From: Megaleporinus macrocephalus
Lineage: Eukaryota > Chordata > Actinopteri > Characiformes > Anostomidae
Length of the DNA: 64,000 nucleotides
Assembly (NCBI GenBank): GCA_021613375.1
Contig: CM038726.1
Location: forward strand, 15,544,341-15,608,340
Reading direction: 5' to 3'
Part shown: piece after piece, positions 25,401-35,838 of the stretch
How the letters are laid out: every line of letters begins with the position of its first letter
How positions within the stretch are numbered: the stretch's first letter is position 1
Made by a program: the position numbers and the translations under genes
The notes under the pieces: generated by a model
What the model saw: only the letters and a program-made list of their open reading frames with translations
Databases searched by the model: none
Told to the model about the DNA's origin: nothing

Positions 25401-26894
25401 ATGTTCGAGCTTGTCTGTTCAAACAATGTGGCTATTGTAAAAATGTCTTTGAGTATCATGATATAGTATTTCTGACATATCGCCCATCCCAGCCTCTACC
25501 ACCTTTAAGGAAGCTGTAGTTCCTTCTCCACTGTGCTCTCCACCCACACGATTGCAAAGAACAGCTTCTGCAGTGTCGCACACACTAAAAACAAACCACA
25601 ATGCTGGTCACAACAGATAAAACCAAAACAAAAACTATTTTAAATGTCCTGGTTCTTCATTCTCAGGCATACCAATACATTAAAGCAGAAATATATAAGA
25701 TTTGTAATTGGAAACAATAACAAATCAATATTAAACAAAATCATCAACTGAATGTGAAGTCCCATTCAGTCCAACACGAGAGGATGGAGAAGTAACAATG
25801 CTTTAATCTCTTGCCAATTAGATTGAAGGTCCTGCCCCAGTTAGATCATTTAAGGAAGAGTAAATGCAAAATTCTTTGTTTATAATAACACTTGTTGTTG
25901 TGTTGATGTTTATATGCTTGATGGGGGTTATAACTGAGCAAATAAACATCAACACAACGACAATTAGTGTAATTTACTTAAATTGTTTTAATTGAATGTG
26001 ACTGCTGTCAGCATGTAAACAGATGATGAACATGCAACGTATCTAGACTGATAAGAACTAGAAGAAAGGATTATGCATTTTCTGATGATATGATGCCCCC
26101 TAGTGTTTAGTGTGAATTTGACAGGTTGCATCTTTTTACAAATTGCTCCTTTAACCAATGTTATTGGTTGATATTATCCCCATCCCCGCCCCCGCCCCAC
26201 TGGTGCTCATCAGAAGTTATTACATTTTTACATTTAAATCTTCACTTCACTTACATTTCAATCTTCACTTCACAAGTCACTTTTCTGTTGTTGTTTTTTT
26301 ATCTGGAAACAGCATCAATTATTCATCCTATATGAGATACATAGCTTATTTTCTCAGTTTTCTCAATACCATGCCCCTACAAAAAGTTTCACGTGTGAAA
26401 AAACATACATGCGCACACTTCACAGGTTAAGATGTGTGTTACTTGTAAACACGTGTGGTAATCATTGTGAAACATATCGTCGCTGTCCAAAGAAAAACAA
26501 TACAGGGAGGACAAAAACTGACCTGTTACTGAAGAAAGAGGCGGCTGAAGTTAGCTTCTTAATCGAATTAAAAGTACTACTCCGTTCCCCCTTAAATGGT
26601 GAGGCGCCAGAATGTAACTGCTGCACCATTTAAGGTGGAACTGGGAATTCGAAGGAGAAGCTAACTTCAGAAAGCAAGCAGCTGAGCTTTTCCAGCAAAC
26701 TGATAGCGAGTCACCAGAATGTATCTGCTGAACTATTTAAGGTGGAACCATTTAAGGTGGAACGGAGAAGTCCACTTCAGAAAGCAAGCAGTTCAGCTTT
26801 TCCAGCAAACGTACTGTGTATTATTTATGAAAAGCGTCCTCTCAGTACTTAATGAGACAGAGACTCTTACCCCTCGGAGGAAGATAAACTGCAT
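11940..26894 (-). CDS. gfm2: gfm2, mitochondrial elongation factor G 2 (complete, 20 coding exons)
   Basis: Mitochondrial translational GTPase that works with the recycling factor to split ribosomes after termination. Exons in transcript order: 26871-26894, 25503-25584, 25157-25202, 24643-24740, 24229-24354, 23323-23411, 22832-22920, 22335-22395, 22064-22249, 20970-21050, 20714-20862, 19870-20010, 19436-19535, 17476-17674, 15167-15243, 14551-14689, 13100-13273, 12791-12906, 12319-12501, 11940-12068. They sum to 2289 bases, 762 residues plus TGA, near the human length (about 779). The G1 loop AHIDAGKT is near residues 59-66, switch I RGITIQ near 102, DTPGH near 123-127 and NKMDK near 177-181. 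EF-G domains II-V follow, ending [16 protein letters not shown]. The N-terminus is Arg- and Cys-rich without acids, as expected of a mitochondrial presequence. All junction phases close. The donor at 23322 (gtcggc) is weak. Confidence 0.96.
13329..13409. repeat. (TA)n microsatellite
   Basis: About 40 TA units in the gfm2 intron just after exon 13100-13273. Similar tracts lie at 27466-27507, 29157-29231, 39931-39987 and 50181-50262. Confidence 0.95.
15282..15327. repeat. (ATC)n microsatellite
   Basis: About 15 units with two interruptions, starting 39 bases from gfm2 exon 15167-15243, in the polypyrimidine/branch region upstream of that exon on the - strand. Confidence 0.9.
18456..19054. mobile_element. 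probable non-autonomous hAT element
   Basis: Ends CAGAGGT / ACCCCTG as inverted termini. The flanking 8-mers aaatacat (18448-18455) and ttatacat (19055-19062) match at 6 of 8 positions, consistent with an old 8-bp duplication. Noncoding, in the large gfm2 intron between 17674 and 19436. Confidence 0.5.
21387..21490. repeat. 12-bp minisatellite
   Basis: About 8.7 copies of ctcac(t/a)ccacag in the gfm2 intron between 21050 and 22064. Early units carry t and later units a at the variable position, so the array grew from one edge. The unit is a multiple of three, so several frames stay open across it without coding meaning. Confidence 0.9.
23610..23855 (+). repeat. tRNA-derived SINE, copy 1
   Basis: The head has a B-box-like ggttgctggtttgatc. 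The body shares gaagtgcccttg, gggtgctgt-like and tgtgttcactgcc motifs with the copy at 51360. The tail ends in ttccttctgggaataataaagta. In a gfm2 intron. Confidence 0.6.
24445..24609. mobile_element. short inverted-repeat element
   Basis: About 165 bp with inverted ends gccagtttattaggtacac / gtagacacataatgaactggc, a pattern common in fish repeats. It lies directly beside gfm2 exon 24643-24740. Confidence 0.5.
25234..25490. mobile_element. hAT-like MITE abutting a gfm2 splice donor
   Basis: Inverted ends aggggtgggcaatatg / catatcgcccatccc. On the - strand the element begins 12 bases past the end of gfm2 exon 25503-25584, so it sits just beyond the 5' splice site. A fragment of the same family is at 8131-8150. 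Confidence 0.5.
25820..26150 (+). repeat. dispersed repeat, copy A (inverted copy at 36480-36840)
   Basis: Shares gaaggtcctgccccagttagatc and gacaggttgcatctttttacaa, at similar spacing, with the reverse complement of about 36530-36810. An internal hairpin is formed by gttgtgttgatgtttat / ataaacatcaacacaac. Family not recognised. Confidence 0.5.
26560..26790. repeat. ttaaggtggaac repeat cluster, copy near gfm2 exon 1
   Basis: Repeated modules containing catttaaggtggaac, agaaagcaagcag and ttttccagcaaac. The same modules occur at 48430-48680, and a fragment in opposite orientation is at about 55045. The cluster ends about 80 bases from the gfm2 first coding exon. Confidence 0.55.
26871..26894 (-). 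CDS. gfm2: gfm2 first coding exon, eight codons
   Basis: Encodes MQFIFLRG followed by a strong donor (gtaaga). It joins in phase 0 to 25503-25584, whose correct frame begins [16 protein letters not shown] chose this ATG because it is the only nearby one I found that is followed by a phase-0 donor and yields a basic presequence. Another upstream ATG (on the - strand near 26967) reaches a stop after 12 codons. Confidence 0.75.
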
Positions 26895-27200
26895 TGTTGC
26901 TCTGACAGTCTAACGTTGATGAAAGTCACTGGACGCGGACAGCGCCGATAGTGAAGCCGCTCATTTCCACAGAGTCAAACTGCGTCCTCTGTCTGTCAGA
27001 AACACCAAACCACAGCCACACAGTAACAGAAAAGCTGCCGTTTCATTTCTACTGAACTGTCAGAAAATATAAACAAAGTAGTTTATATAGAAGAGCCGCT
27101 TTTAGCTGTTATATACTCTGAAGACATCCTTGGTGTGCATGCAGCAGTGCCTCTCCGAATAGGACCGTAGGAAACAGGAGAAAGACGGAGGTTCCGCTTA
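26895..27200 (-). promoter_or_regulatory. gfm2: gfm2 5'UTR and probable promoter
   Basis: Upstream of the gfm2 start codon the sequence becomes richer in GC and CpG (for example gacgcggacagcgccgat at 26932-26949) than the AT-rich flanks. No clear TATA box was recognised. The transcription start cannot be placed from sequence alone. Beyond about 27200 the sequence returns to AT-rich repeats. Confidence 0.45.
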
Positions 27201-27460
27201 CTTTCAAGTAAGTCACTGCAGTTAATTACAAAAGTTTACTTGATATAAGAAAATATGTTTGAACAGGTTAAATGTTAATAATGCATTAAATATATCCACG
27301 CAGGTAATAATTAGAACTTGAAAAAAGTAAAGACTGTATTTTTTCAAGTTTATTTGTCATTTGCACATCATGTCAGGACACATGCATTGAAATGTTTGGG
27401 GTGAGGCTCAGATATTCACTCTACAGCAGGGCAAATTTGTAAAGATATATATATATAAAA

Positions 27461-27509
<49 letters not shown>

Positions 27510-29153
27510 TGACTCAGTAACATTGTTCGTAGCAGTGATATATTAATAAATAATATTGCAAAGTGGCTGCGTGAAATGGTATTGGGGTCTCACAGCTTCA
27601 CAGTTTGTTCAGAAGCCTGACAGCCTGTAGGTAGAAACTGTTCATTAGCCAGATTGTTCTGGCCTGGATTCTGCCTGATGGCAGTATGGTGAACAGGCCG
27701 TGTTCAGGGTGACTACTGTCTAATCTGATCTTCTGGATTTTTCTCCGGGAGCGGGACTGTTTATTATATTTTCCCCCTGAAATTAATTTACAGATTTTGT
27801 GTGTTTTTATGCACCAAAACAGTTTTATTCATTTTTGCATGACCAGCCAAGTCATTTTATTAGTGAGTAAAAATACTTAGATGCATATTTTATGTTACTT
27901 TTTATTTGCCAACTTCACAAAAAAGAAAATCACAACAATAAAGAAGTTATAAAAATATTGTTTTTTTTTTCTTTCCAAAATCTTGAACTCTGTAAATTAT
28001 GAGAAACTCTACACTAAAGTTTGCAGAAAATGCCACACTGTTTTCTTTAGAGGCTGTATGAACCTGCATTAACTTAGAAAAACAACAAGCATAAAATGTG
28101 TCTGAAACTACAGATTACCAGCTCCACTTTAGTCCTAACCTACCAGAAAACCTATCAGAATACCAACTCCACCAATTTTTCGAATATTAATCTGTGAAAA
28201 AATGTTTAGGCTTAAAATGTATTTTAATTCATTTACATACATTGCGGAGGCGTATATGCAAGGTGTTGTGAGATCCCCAAAATAGTCCCAAAAAACGTTT
28301 TCCCCTAATTTATGGAGATTTTATCGTTATCAGTATGTAAATACAACATAGAAGGAAAACAACACAGCAGTGTGGAACTGTAAAGAAATTTGAACTTGTA
28401 CGTTTCTCTACAAATAAGGTATCATACCAGCCGGACTGAGTCTGTTCACATCTTGAGGACTGGATTATTCAGAAATTTTAAAACATTGGTGAAATCCCCC
28501 TTTATTATTTTTTTTCTTCAATGTCCTTCAGATGTGATATTCTAAACTGAGGGTTATATTTATTTCTTCGTGCACCAAAAACCTCTTAAGATAAACATAT
28601 GTACATCAAGGAGTACCAGTGTTCATATTAACATATATTATACATATGACACACAATCGTAGTCTAGTGAGGTAACATTAAAACATTACGACCTCTCTGC
28701 TCGTCAAAAAACTGACTAACAGCGATGATTACACGCACTACTTATACACACCTGCAGGGGGCAGCACGTCACTGACTCTCACGCTGATCCACATTGAGAG
28801 AAAGTGAGATGTATGTAATTCATAAATTATGCAACAGCCTGAAATCAGGGCATGTGGGCACCTGATCATCACACCTATATGACATCACATTCCCAAATCA
28901 TGGCCATTAATTTATAGCCTTATCAGTCTCCGCTCCTCTAGGGAGACTTTCTACAAGGGTCTAAGGTCAGGCACTGGACCTCTGGACGGGAAGCTGTTGT
29001 TCCAGTTCATCCCAAATGTGTTCAGTGGGGTGGAGGCTGAGCTGCTGTGGTTCCTTCATGTTTTCATATTACATTGGTTTACAACACATACAGTTTAACA
29101 CAGGTGTGATAACATGAGAGTACCGCATTCACTGAGCTCATCTACCAATTCTA

Positions 29154-29156
<3 letters not shown>

Positions 29157-29231
<75 letters not shown>
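29157..29231. repeat. (TA)n microsatellite
   Basis: Uninterrupted AT alternation over 75 bases, intergenic, about 120 bases left of the palindromic element. Confidence 0.95.
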
Positions 29232-29233
<2 letters not shown>

Positions 29234-29348
29234 GTATATCTACATAAATTGTCTGTTTTATCAGCTCCACTTACCATATAGGGGACTTTCATTGTTTAAT
29301 AACTACAGACTGTAGTCCATCTGATTCGCTGCATGCCTTGTTAATCCC

Positions 29349-29763
29349 TTTCCACCCTGTTCTTTCATGGTCAGGACCTCCACAGGACCACCACAGAGCA
29401 GGTGCTAATAGGGAGGTAACACTGACATGGTGGTGTGTTAGTGTGTGTTGCGCTAGTATGAGTGGATCATAGTGTCATATGAGTGGTTGGGTCCACCAAC
29501 CAGCAACATCCAGTGTACTGTGGGCAGCATCCTTTGACCACTGAGGAAGGACTAGAGAATGACTAACACAAACTCTGTAGCAACAGATGAGCTGGCGTCT
29601 CTGAATTTACATCTACATGGTGTGACCAGCAAGGTATGTCTGATAGAGTGGACAGTGACACATTGTTTAAAAACTCCAGCAGCTGAGAATGACCCACCAC
29701 CCAAATAATATCTGCTCTGTGGTGGCCCGTTTGGGGTCCTGATCATTGAAGAACAGGGTGAAA
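29349..29763. mobile_element. palindromic DNA element with long inverted ends
   Basis: About 415 bp. The left end tttccaccctgttctttcat and the right end (reverse complement tttcaccctgttcttcaatg) form about 30 bp of inverted repeat, with further internal inverted similarity (ccaccacagagca). Noncoding. I recognise the motif ggtcctgtgg...acatggtggtgtgttagtg as common in otophysan fish DNA, from memory only. Confidence 0.6.
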
Positions 29764-30205
29764 GTGAGATAACACAGTATACAGAGAACCAGATGGTCTG
29801 TAAGTGTGGAACTACAATTCGGGGTATATACTGACAGTGTACTGATAGCTCCTGAGATGTCTGGTTCCTATTTCCATCATATTTCTCTAGAATGCGCGCT
29901 TCCTATCACACCTCATTGTTTACTTAGACATTTCATAGGAATTTCATGGTGGAATTCCCCTTTAATCCACAAGAGGGTTGTGATAGCCCACGGTCGGCTA
30001 CATATCCAGCATTAATTGTGGTTGTTATGTAATGTACACAGGGATTAGATATATCAAAGTAGATTATGTTTCAATGTCCAAGTGAAATTACTCTTAGGCC
30101 CAACTCACTGGTGGGACCACAAATTCACCCGAACCCAACAAACTAGTATAACCTATTATAGTGAATCTAGATGTTATCTGCACTCTGCTCTCTGGTCTTT
30201 ATGCT

Positions 30206-30212
<7 letters not shown>

Positions 30213-30250
<38 letters not shown>
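30213..30250. repeat. (CT)n microsatellite
   Basis: About 19 CT units, intergenic. Confidence 0.9.
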
Positions 30251-30256
<6 letters not shown>

Positions 30257-33200
30257 CCCTGAGTAATTTAAGATATGCTTTCCTTCCCTTTTTATCTCAG
30301 GGCTTGTTTGTGACCTGCTTCTCAGTCCCTCTAGGCCCTTAGAGGAGCTGATGAAGAGCATGGAAACTAAATGTAAACCTATAAAACACAAACACAAGCT
30401 CATTAGTACGCAAGTGTGCATTCACACGCATGAGCAATCAGTACACACACACTCCATTGTTTTTCCCATTCACATGCTGCGTGTTGTCATTGTTGTGTAG
30501 AGAGTACTGTAGATGAATGGCTTAGAAGATGATGAACTGATGCTTTTGTTCTAGAAACGGTGCAAACAGGACAAATGCATTCAAAAAGTACAACGCAGAA
30601 GCTAAAAAAGGAAGCCAGCTGACCACAGAGGGCAACATGTGAAAGTCCACTTCACAGCAACATTTAGGAAACAGCCCCTGCAAGCAAAACGTCACAGGGT
30701 CACATTTCCGCAAAGCAGAAACAACTGAAGATCGGACGCCTTTAGAGACAATCAGCTGCGCAACAGTGGAACCATTTTAGTTTAAGGACAAAAGGTTTTC
30801 AGTTGTGGTTTGAACTGCTAGGCTTTCTAACTCACTCAACATCTCTCGCTTCCTCAAAACACAGGCCACGGGCAGCGAATAAAGCAAGACTCTTTTTTTC
30901 TGTTAAAAGTTATTTAAAGTGAAACCTACCAACAGCCATAACACATACCGTCGCTGTCGAAAGTCGCAACAGGGAAGGCCAAAAACACTCTTTATTTCAA
31001 CGTAGGTCAATGGAACTAGAATATTTCCAACCTATTTTGGAGCATTTCTATTGGTCCATTCATCATTAAATGTTCATCATTAAATAAATTAAATCTTTTT
31101 ATTTGTTATCCAGGACAACCAGTGAGCCTACATGTGTTCTCAGAGTTTTTCTATGTAATGATTATTAGTAGTAGTGGTAGGCTCACAAATACACAGTCTT
31201 TGAGGAATATTTTGCCCTACTGCATGTCCTACTCTGCTATGAACATACATTTTTGGGCAAAAAGCTTAATTATCTTGGAAAATCTCGGCCAACAAGCAGC
31301 AACATTTGTCTGTTGCACTTCTGTTGTCCACTTCCTGTTGTGTCCAGCTGTTCTGTACAGCTGGGTCATCGGCCCAGATCTGGTCCACACGCTGTAAAAC
31401 TACATAGTCTACATGAACTACATAGTCTGCAACACTTATGCTGGAATTAACCCAAAGCTGTCTATAAAACCAGTGTGTATACATCCCAATGTCTTTATTA
31501 TATAGACATTTTTACAAATCTGTGGACTTCATCATAAAATTCACCAAAAATTACAGCATGTAAAAAAAAACCTTACTTAGTTTCTCTTAATAAGCCCAAC
31601 AAGCCCAGTAAGTCTATGAGAATAATATAGCTATCTGGGCTTAAGTGTTACCAGTTAGCACCATGTGTCATGCAAGCACTTTACATCAAACCACAGCAAA
31701 CTGTGTAGTAATCAGAAATAGATTTCTCATTAGAGCCATCAGTGAAAAGACCACATCACCCTAAAGTTTTATCTTTGTAATTTTTTTAAAGACTATCTTT
31801 AAACCATAAAGTCTGCTTTGCACACAAACTTCTTGGGGTACAAGGGAAGCCAGATGGTGTTTGATTTATGCAACATTCAATTTGATTGTATTCACGAGCA
31901 TATGGATGTGCTAGATTTGTTGGCTGTCGATTAACGCCGTCAGCTACTCATATGTACATGTGTTTGTATAAGCGTGTCATGTATGTGAAACAGAAAATAG
32001 GTCACCATGCCTTCTGTTCACTCGTCGTAGTCTTCCTCAGGGTGGGTTCACATCACCCTTGGCTCAGACTGTAGGGACCTATGTGGTAGAGATACAGCAG
32101 TGTGACTGGGATTCTATGGGTCCCAAAGCAATAAATAATAAAAATAAGAATAATAATAATAAGGGCCACCAGCTATAATATCATGTTTCAAATAGTCTCA
32201 GAGGACACCTTTCTACCCAGTAAACCAAATCTTATCTATAGATTATTAGATATTTAGGATTACAGAATTATGAGCAATAAAGATAGATGTTGCAGGTTGT
32301 GAAGGATCCAACAACCATCATAAAGCAGGGATCAGGCCCACCTATTGTTATCAATGACATATTGATTTTGATGTTACAAACTGAAATTTTGTGAAGTGTG
32401 GACCACTAAGGCAGGGCAAGGAGGGGGAACTCTGAGAAACTTGGGGCTGGAGTTCTGGATGGCTGCTGGGCTTTTGAAGCCAGGCCCCAAGCTAAGAGTG
32501 AGTAAGATTTTGGATGATGGAGTGGCTAGGGAGGTGGCGGGGTGCGAATTTCATCATGAGAAGGTGAGGGCAGTGGTTTATATATAGAGCGTGTAATGAT
32601 GAAAAGGAGGAGTTTGGGCGTGGTCCTTCTCCCAAACTTAAGTTATTTCATAACTTCATTTAAATGGACAAATGAACTAAAATGACATTGTAAATGTCTT
32701 TCTTTTTAAAACCGCATCACCAAATGCCTATAAAATCCAATGAGCATACTTGTGAGGGGTTTGCTAAGCTTGCTCACTCATCCACCAACACACTCCTGAA
32801 TGCCCAGCGTACGGTTTTCAGCTTCTCATCACACGAGTATACAAGAGGTCAGAGTTTATCGAGTCTGCATTAACAGTGGTGCTGTCAGTACTTGGGATAA
32901 ATGTGGCAATGAGGAATCGATCATACCTTAATTCTGCTCGTAACCAAGAAAGAGAAGCTTTATGAATGAGGATTTGATGGAAGCTACCTGGTGAAGTAAG
33001 CTGTTAAAAAAGGAATCTTTCAGCTGTACATTAGCAGTATCTACAAGAGTAGCCCAATAAAGATTTCAAGGGGCATTGGCCACTATGGACCCCCCAAACC
33101 ATAGGCTCTAGTGCGATTTCACAAAGAAGTTACACCGCTGTAGAGATAAGTAGACATGTGATCTTAAGTCTTGAACTTTAGATATAAATACTAATATTGT

Positions 33201-33659
33201 TATTGTTAAGAAATCATACACAAGCATAGGGTGCAGGATTCGGGTCATTGCAGCAAGTAAATATGTAGCCTACAAACTACTTGAGCCTACACCCTACCCC
33301 CCTTCTCTTCATACACAAGCGTTCATGGCTAGCTTAAAAGAACATTGGTTCACATTCATCCTAATGGGAAACTGAAAACGTGCTGCCTTTGTGCTGCAGC
33401 ACTGTTTCCAGTTCTAAATAATAAGTCACAGAGTTGAACAATGTGCATTATAGTTGAGGCACAAACACAAACACAGTCACACCTTCACAACTTCCCTGAC
33501 CGCTTGTCTTAAAACTGTGAGGGAAAAAACCCACGTGGACATGTGGAGAACATGCAGTCTTCACACAGGAGAATCCTGGTCACATGATTGCAGAGTCAAC
33601 CGCAGGCTCCTCTTGCTGTGAGGTGACAGCACCGCACCACCATACTGCCCTGTTAAAAC

Positions 33660-35838
33660 TTCACACTCAGCATTCTTCCAGAAGTTTCACACTACACTTT
33701 TTTCTTTCTGTAAAGTAGGATTTTTGCCCATGTTGTAAGAAAGCATGCCCCACACGTACACAAAGAACTGACAAACAAGTTTCTGTGTCGCTAAGATCTT
33801 TACTTGCTTTGGTGTTTGCAAAAAAAAGGGGAAAAGGAAAACAAACAAAAAAAACCTTACACAGATTACCTTAAAAATGCCTGCATTAATTAATATGCTA
33901 AAAAACAAACAAACTAATTATTATTATTAAAAACACAAGTCTAATATAGTGCAGCTGCTTTTTCATGTTCGTGATTTCTTTATAGGAAAATGAGGAATGA
34001 AATACAATACTTAAAAGGAAAACAAGAGGCACACACAAAAATTAAGCCCATAGTAAAACTGCTTAAAATGCATCAATAGAAATACATGAGAATCGAATAG
34101 GAAGCTTGAAGAAGCAGCTCAAAAGTTTCACTGGAACAATTTAAGCCCCTTTCAGCGGATACAGAGCAGCACTGTGGCAGTAAAGCAACCTAACCTGCCC
34201 CATGCAGAATGGACTGCAGTTCATTGATTGCTACCAAATTTGCTGATGTGGAGTCAAAAGCAGGGAGGAAAGAAATCCCAAAAACACCGCCCCCCCAAAA
34301 AAAACAAAAAAACAAAAGAAAACACCACAACAACTACGGAAGTTAGACACACCAGGGAACCCAAAAGAAAAAAAACAAACAAACAAAAAAAAAAAACTGC
34401 ACACTGAGCAAAAGCTGCATTTGGGTGGTGGGAAAAGAATTACAAAATTAAGGACACTGCAGCATTGAAGAAATTCCCAGTATGGACCCGAAAGCCACTC
34501 TGCACAAACCAATTCTGCACTAATACAACATACGACCACACACACACCACTTCATCAAGCTATCCAAGCTTCACTGGTACGGTTAACCTGGCTACATCAG
34601 AATATGTGAGGCACTTGGAAGGACTGATTGCAGTTTAAGTTACAGTGTGCAGATGTGGAACGCTCTGCGTGGCCCTGATGTACACACGGAGACGTCGTGA
34701 AACGAGTGAGAATGCTCGTCTTGCGTACTCACAGAAATGACGCATTCTTCCAAGTGTGACGTTTCAGTCGTGACAAAAAAAACAAAAAAGTGTGAAAACC
34801 TCACAATGATTCTCTTATTGTTTGTGCTTAGCCAACAGTGAGTTATACTATAAAAATACTATACAATATCACATTTTGACTGGGACAGCTCGACCACAGA
34901 CAGGAAAGAAAAACAGGGATGGAAAAAACCCCAAATAACAAAAACACAACATGCAGAGTAAGAAAGAGTGAGTGTGGGAGGCCTATGAGGTATTTAAGCT
35001 CAAAGGAATGCTAACTGCTCTACTTGCTCTTGCAGCGAAAAGCCTGTGGAACTTCCTTCCTTCTTGCTTTCTCAAACTCTTTCTGCGTCTGTCGACAACA
35101 TTTCAGGTCAAAAGCTTCCACTCACTGCAACCAAGAAACAATTCGGAAACCACACACAATTCAGTACCATCACAACATCGACACGTTCCTCATTAGCATG
35201 GCATCTGGTTTTGAAAACGCAACAGCGGCCCTGCCCACCGATTTGACACTACGTTAGTGCACGCTTGACTGTATAGACTGCAGCGAAAGGTTAGTGGTAA
35301 TTTAAGACTAAACGCCTCAAGCTCATTAGACTTATCCGGCTAATGCTAAAAGCACTCAAAACGAAAAGGTGTGGAGGGAGGGCGAACGCCGTCTTAACTC
35401 TTGATTAAAATGTTTAACGTCTTAAGACATAAAAAACAAAAACAGTCTCATCCCACACACGCACAACACTTGCAAGTTCAAATGCTACAGACACACTGCA
35501 CTGCACGGTTACTTCACTTTCAGTAAGAGCCAAAACTCTAACCGAACACACTTTTGTCCATTTTATGAAACAATTCTAATAAAAGGGATGAGCACTCTTC
35601 AAACAGACCTACTTTTCATATAAATATATACATTTGTTTTAGTTATAAAAAGCTACTCTGCAGTTTGACAGCTTCACAGCAAATATATATATATATCATT
35701 TCTTTTTTCCTCCAACCTTCTTTGAACCGCAGATTATTTTTTTCCTTCCCCTGGGTTCTAGCAAAAGATGCTGGGTAAGGCTATGTACACTTAGCCCCTT
35801 GGTGTGAAATGGGCGGGAATTGTAGACGCAGCGGTAGT
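33660..35838 (-). other. likely aif1l 3'UTR and flank
   Basis: Sequence downstream of the aif1l stop with no recognisable coding region. It contains A-rich stretches (about 33840-33900 and 34290-34400). I found no AATAAA on the - strand here, so the 3' end is not placed. Mammalian AIF1L has a long 3'UTR, so much of this may be transcribed; that is inference. Confidence 0.3.

Larger units (their letters stand above)
27200..33660. other. intergenic interval between gfm2 and aif1l
   Basis: No gene recognised. It contains an interspersed repeat with agcctgacagcctgtaggta at about 27340-27760, a (TA)n tract, a MITE fragment near 28980-29040, the palindromic element at 29349-29763 and a (CT)n tract. 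A short segment ttaaaacattggtgaaatc near 28480 is shared with about 16980, indicating another small repeat family. The remainder is AT-rich without visible structure. Confidence 0.6.

Noticed and set aside
25419..25601. Open frame reading [20 protein letters not shown] over gfm2 exon 2
   Set aside because: It is the wrong frame. The splice phases require the frame giving CVRHCRSC...NYSFLK, which joins to DDVKSL and matches the basic presequence expected of EF-G2mt.
28960..29045. Possible gene fragment (ccagttcatcccaaatgtgttc)
   Set aside because: The phrase is typical of a widespread fish Tc1/mariner repeat; only a short piece is present.
29095..29292. Open frame with a Tyr-Ile repeat
   Set aside because: Translation of a (TA)n microsatellite.
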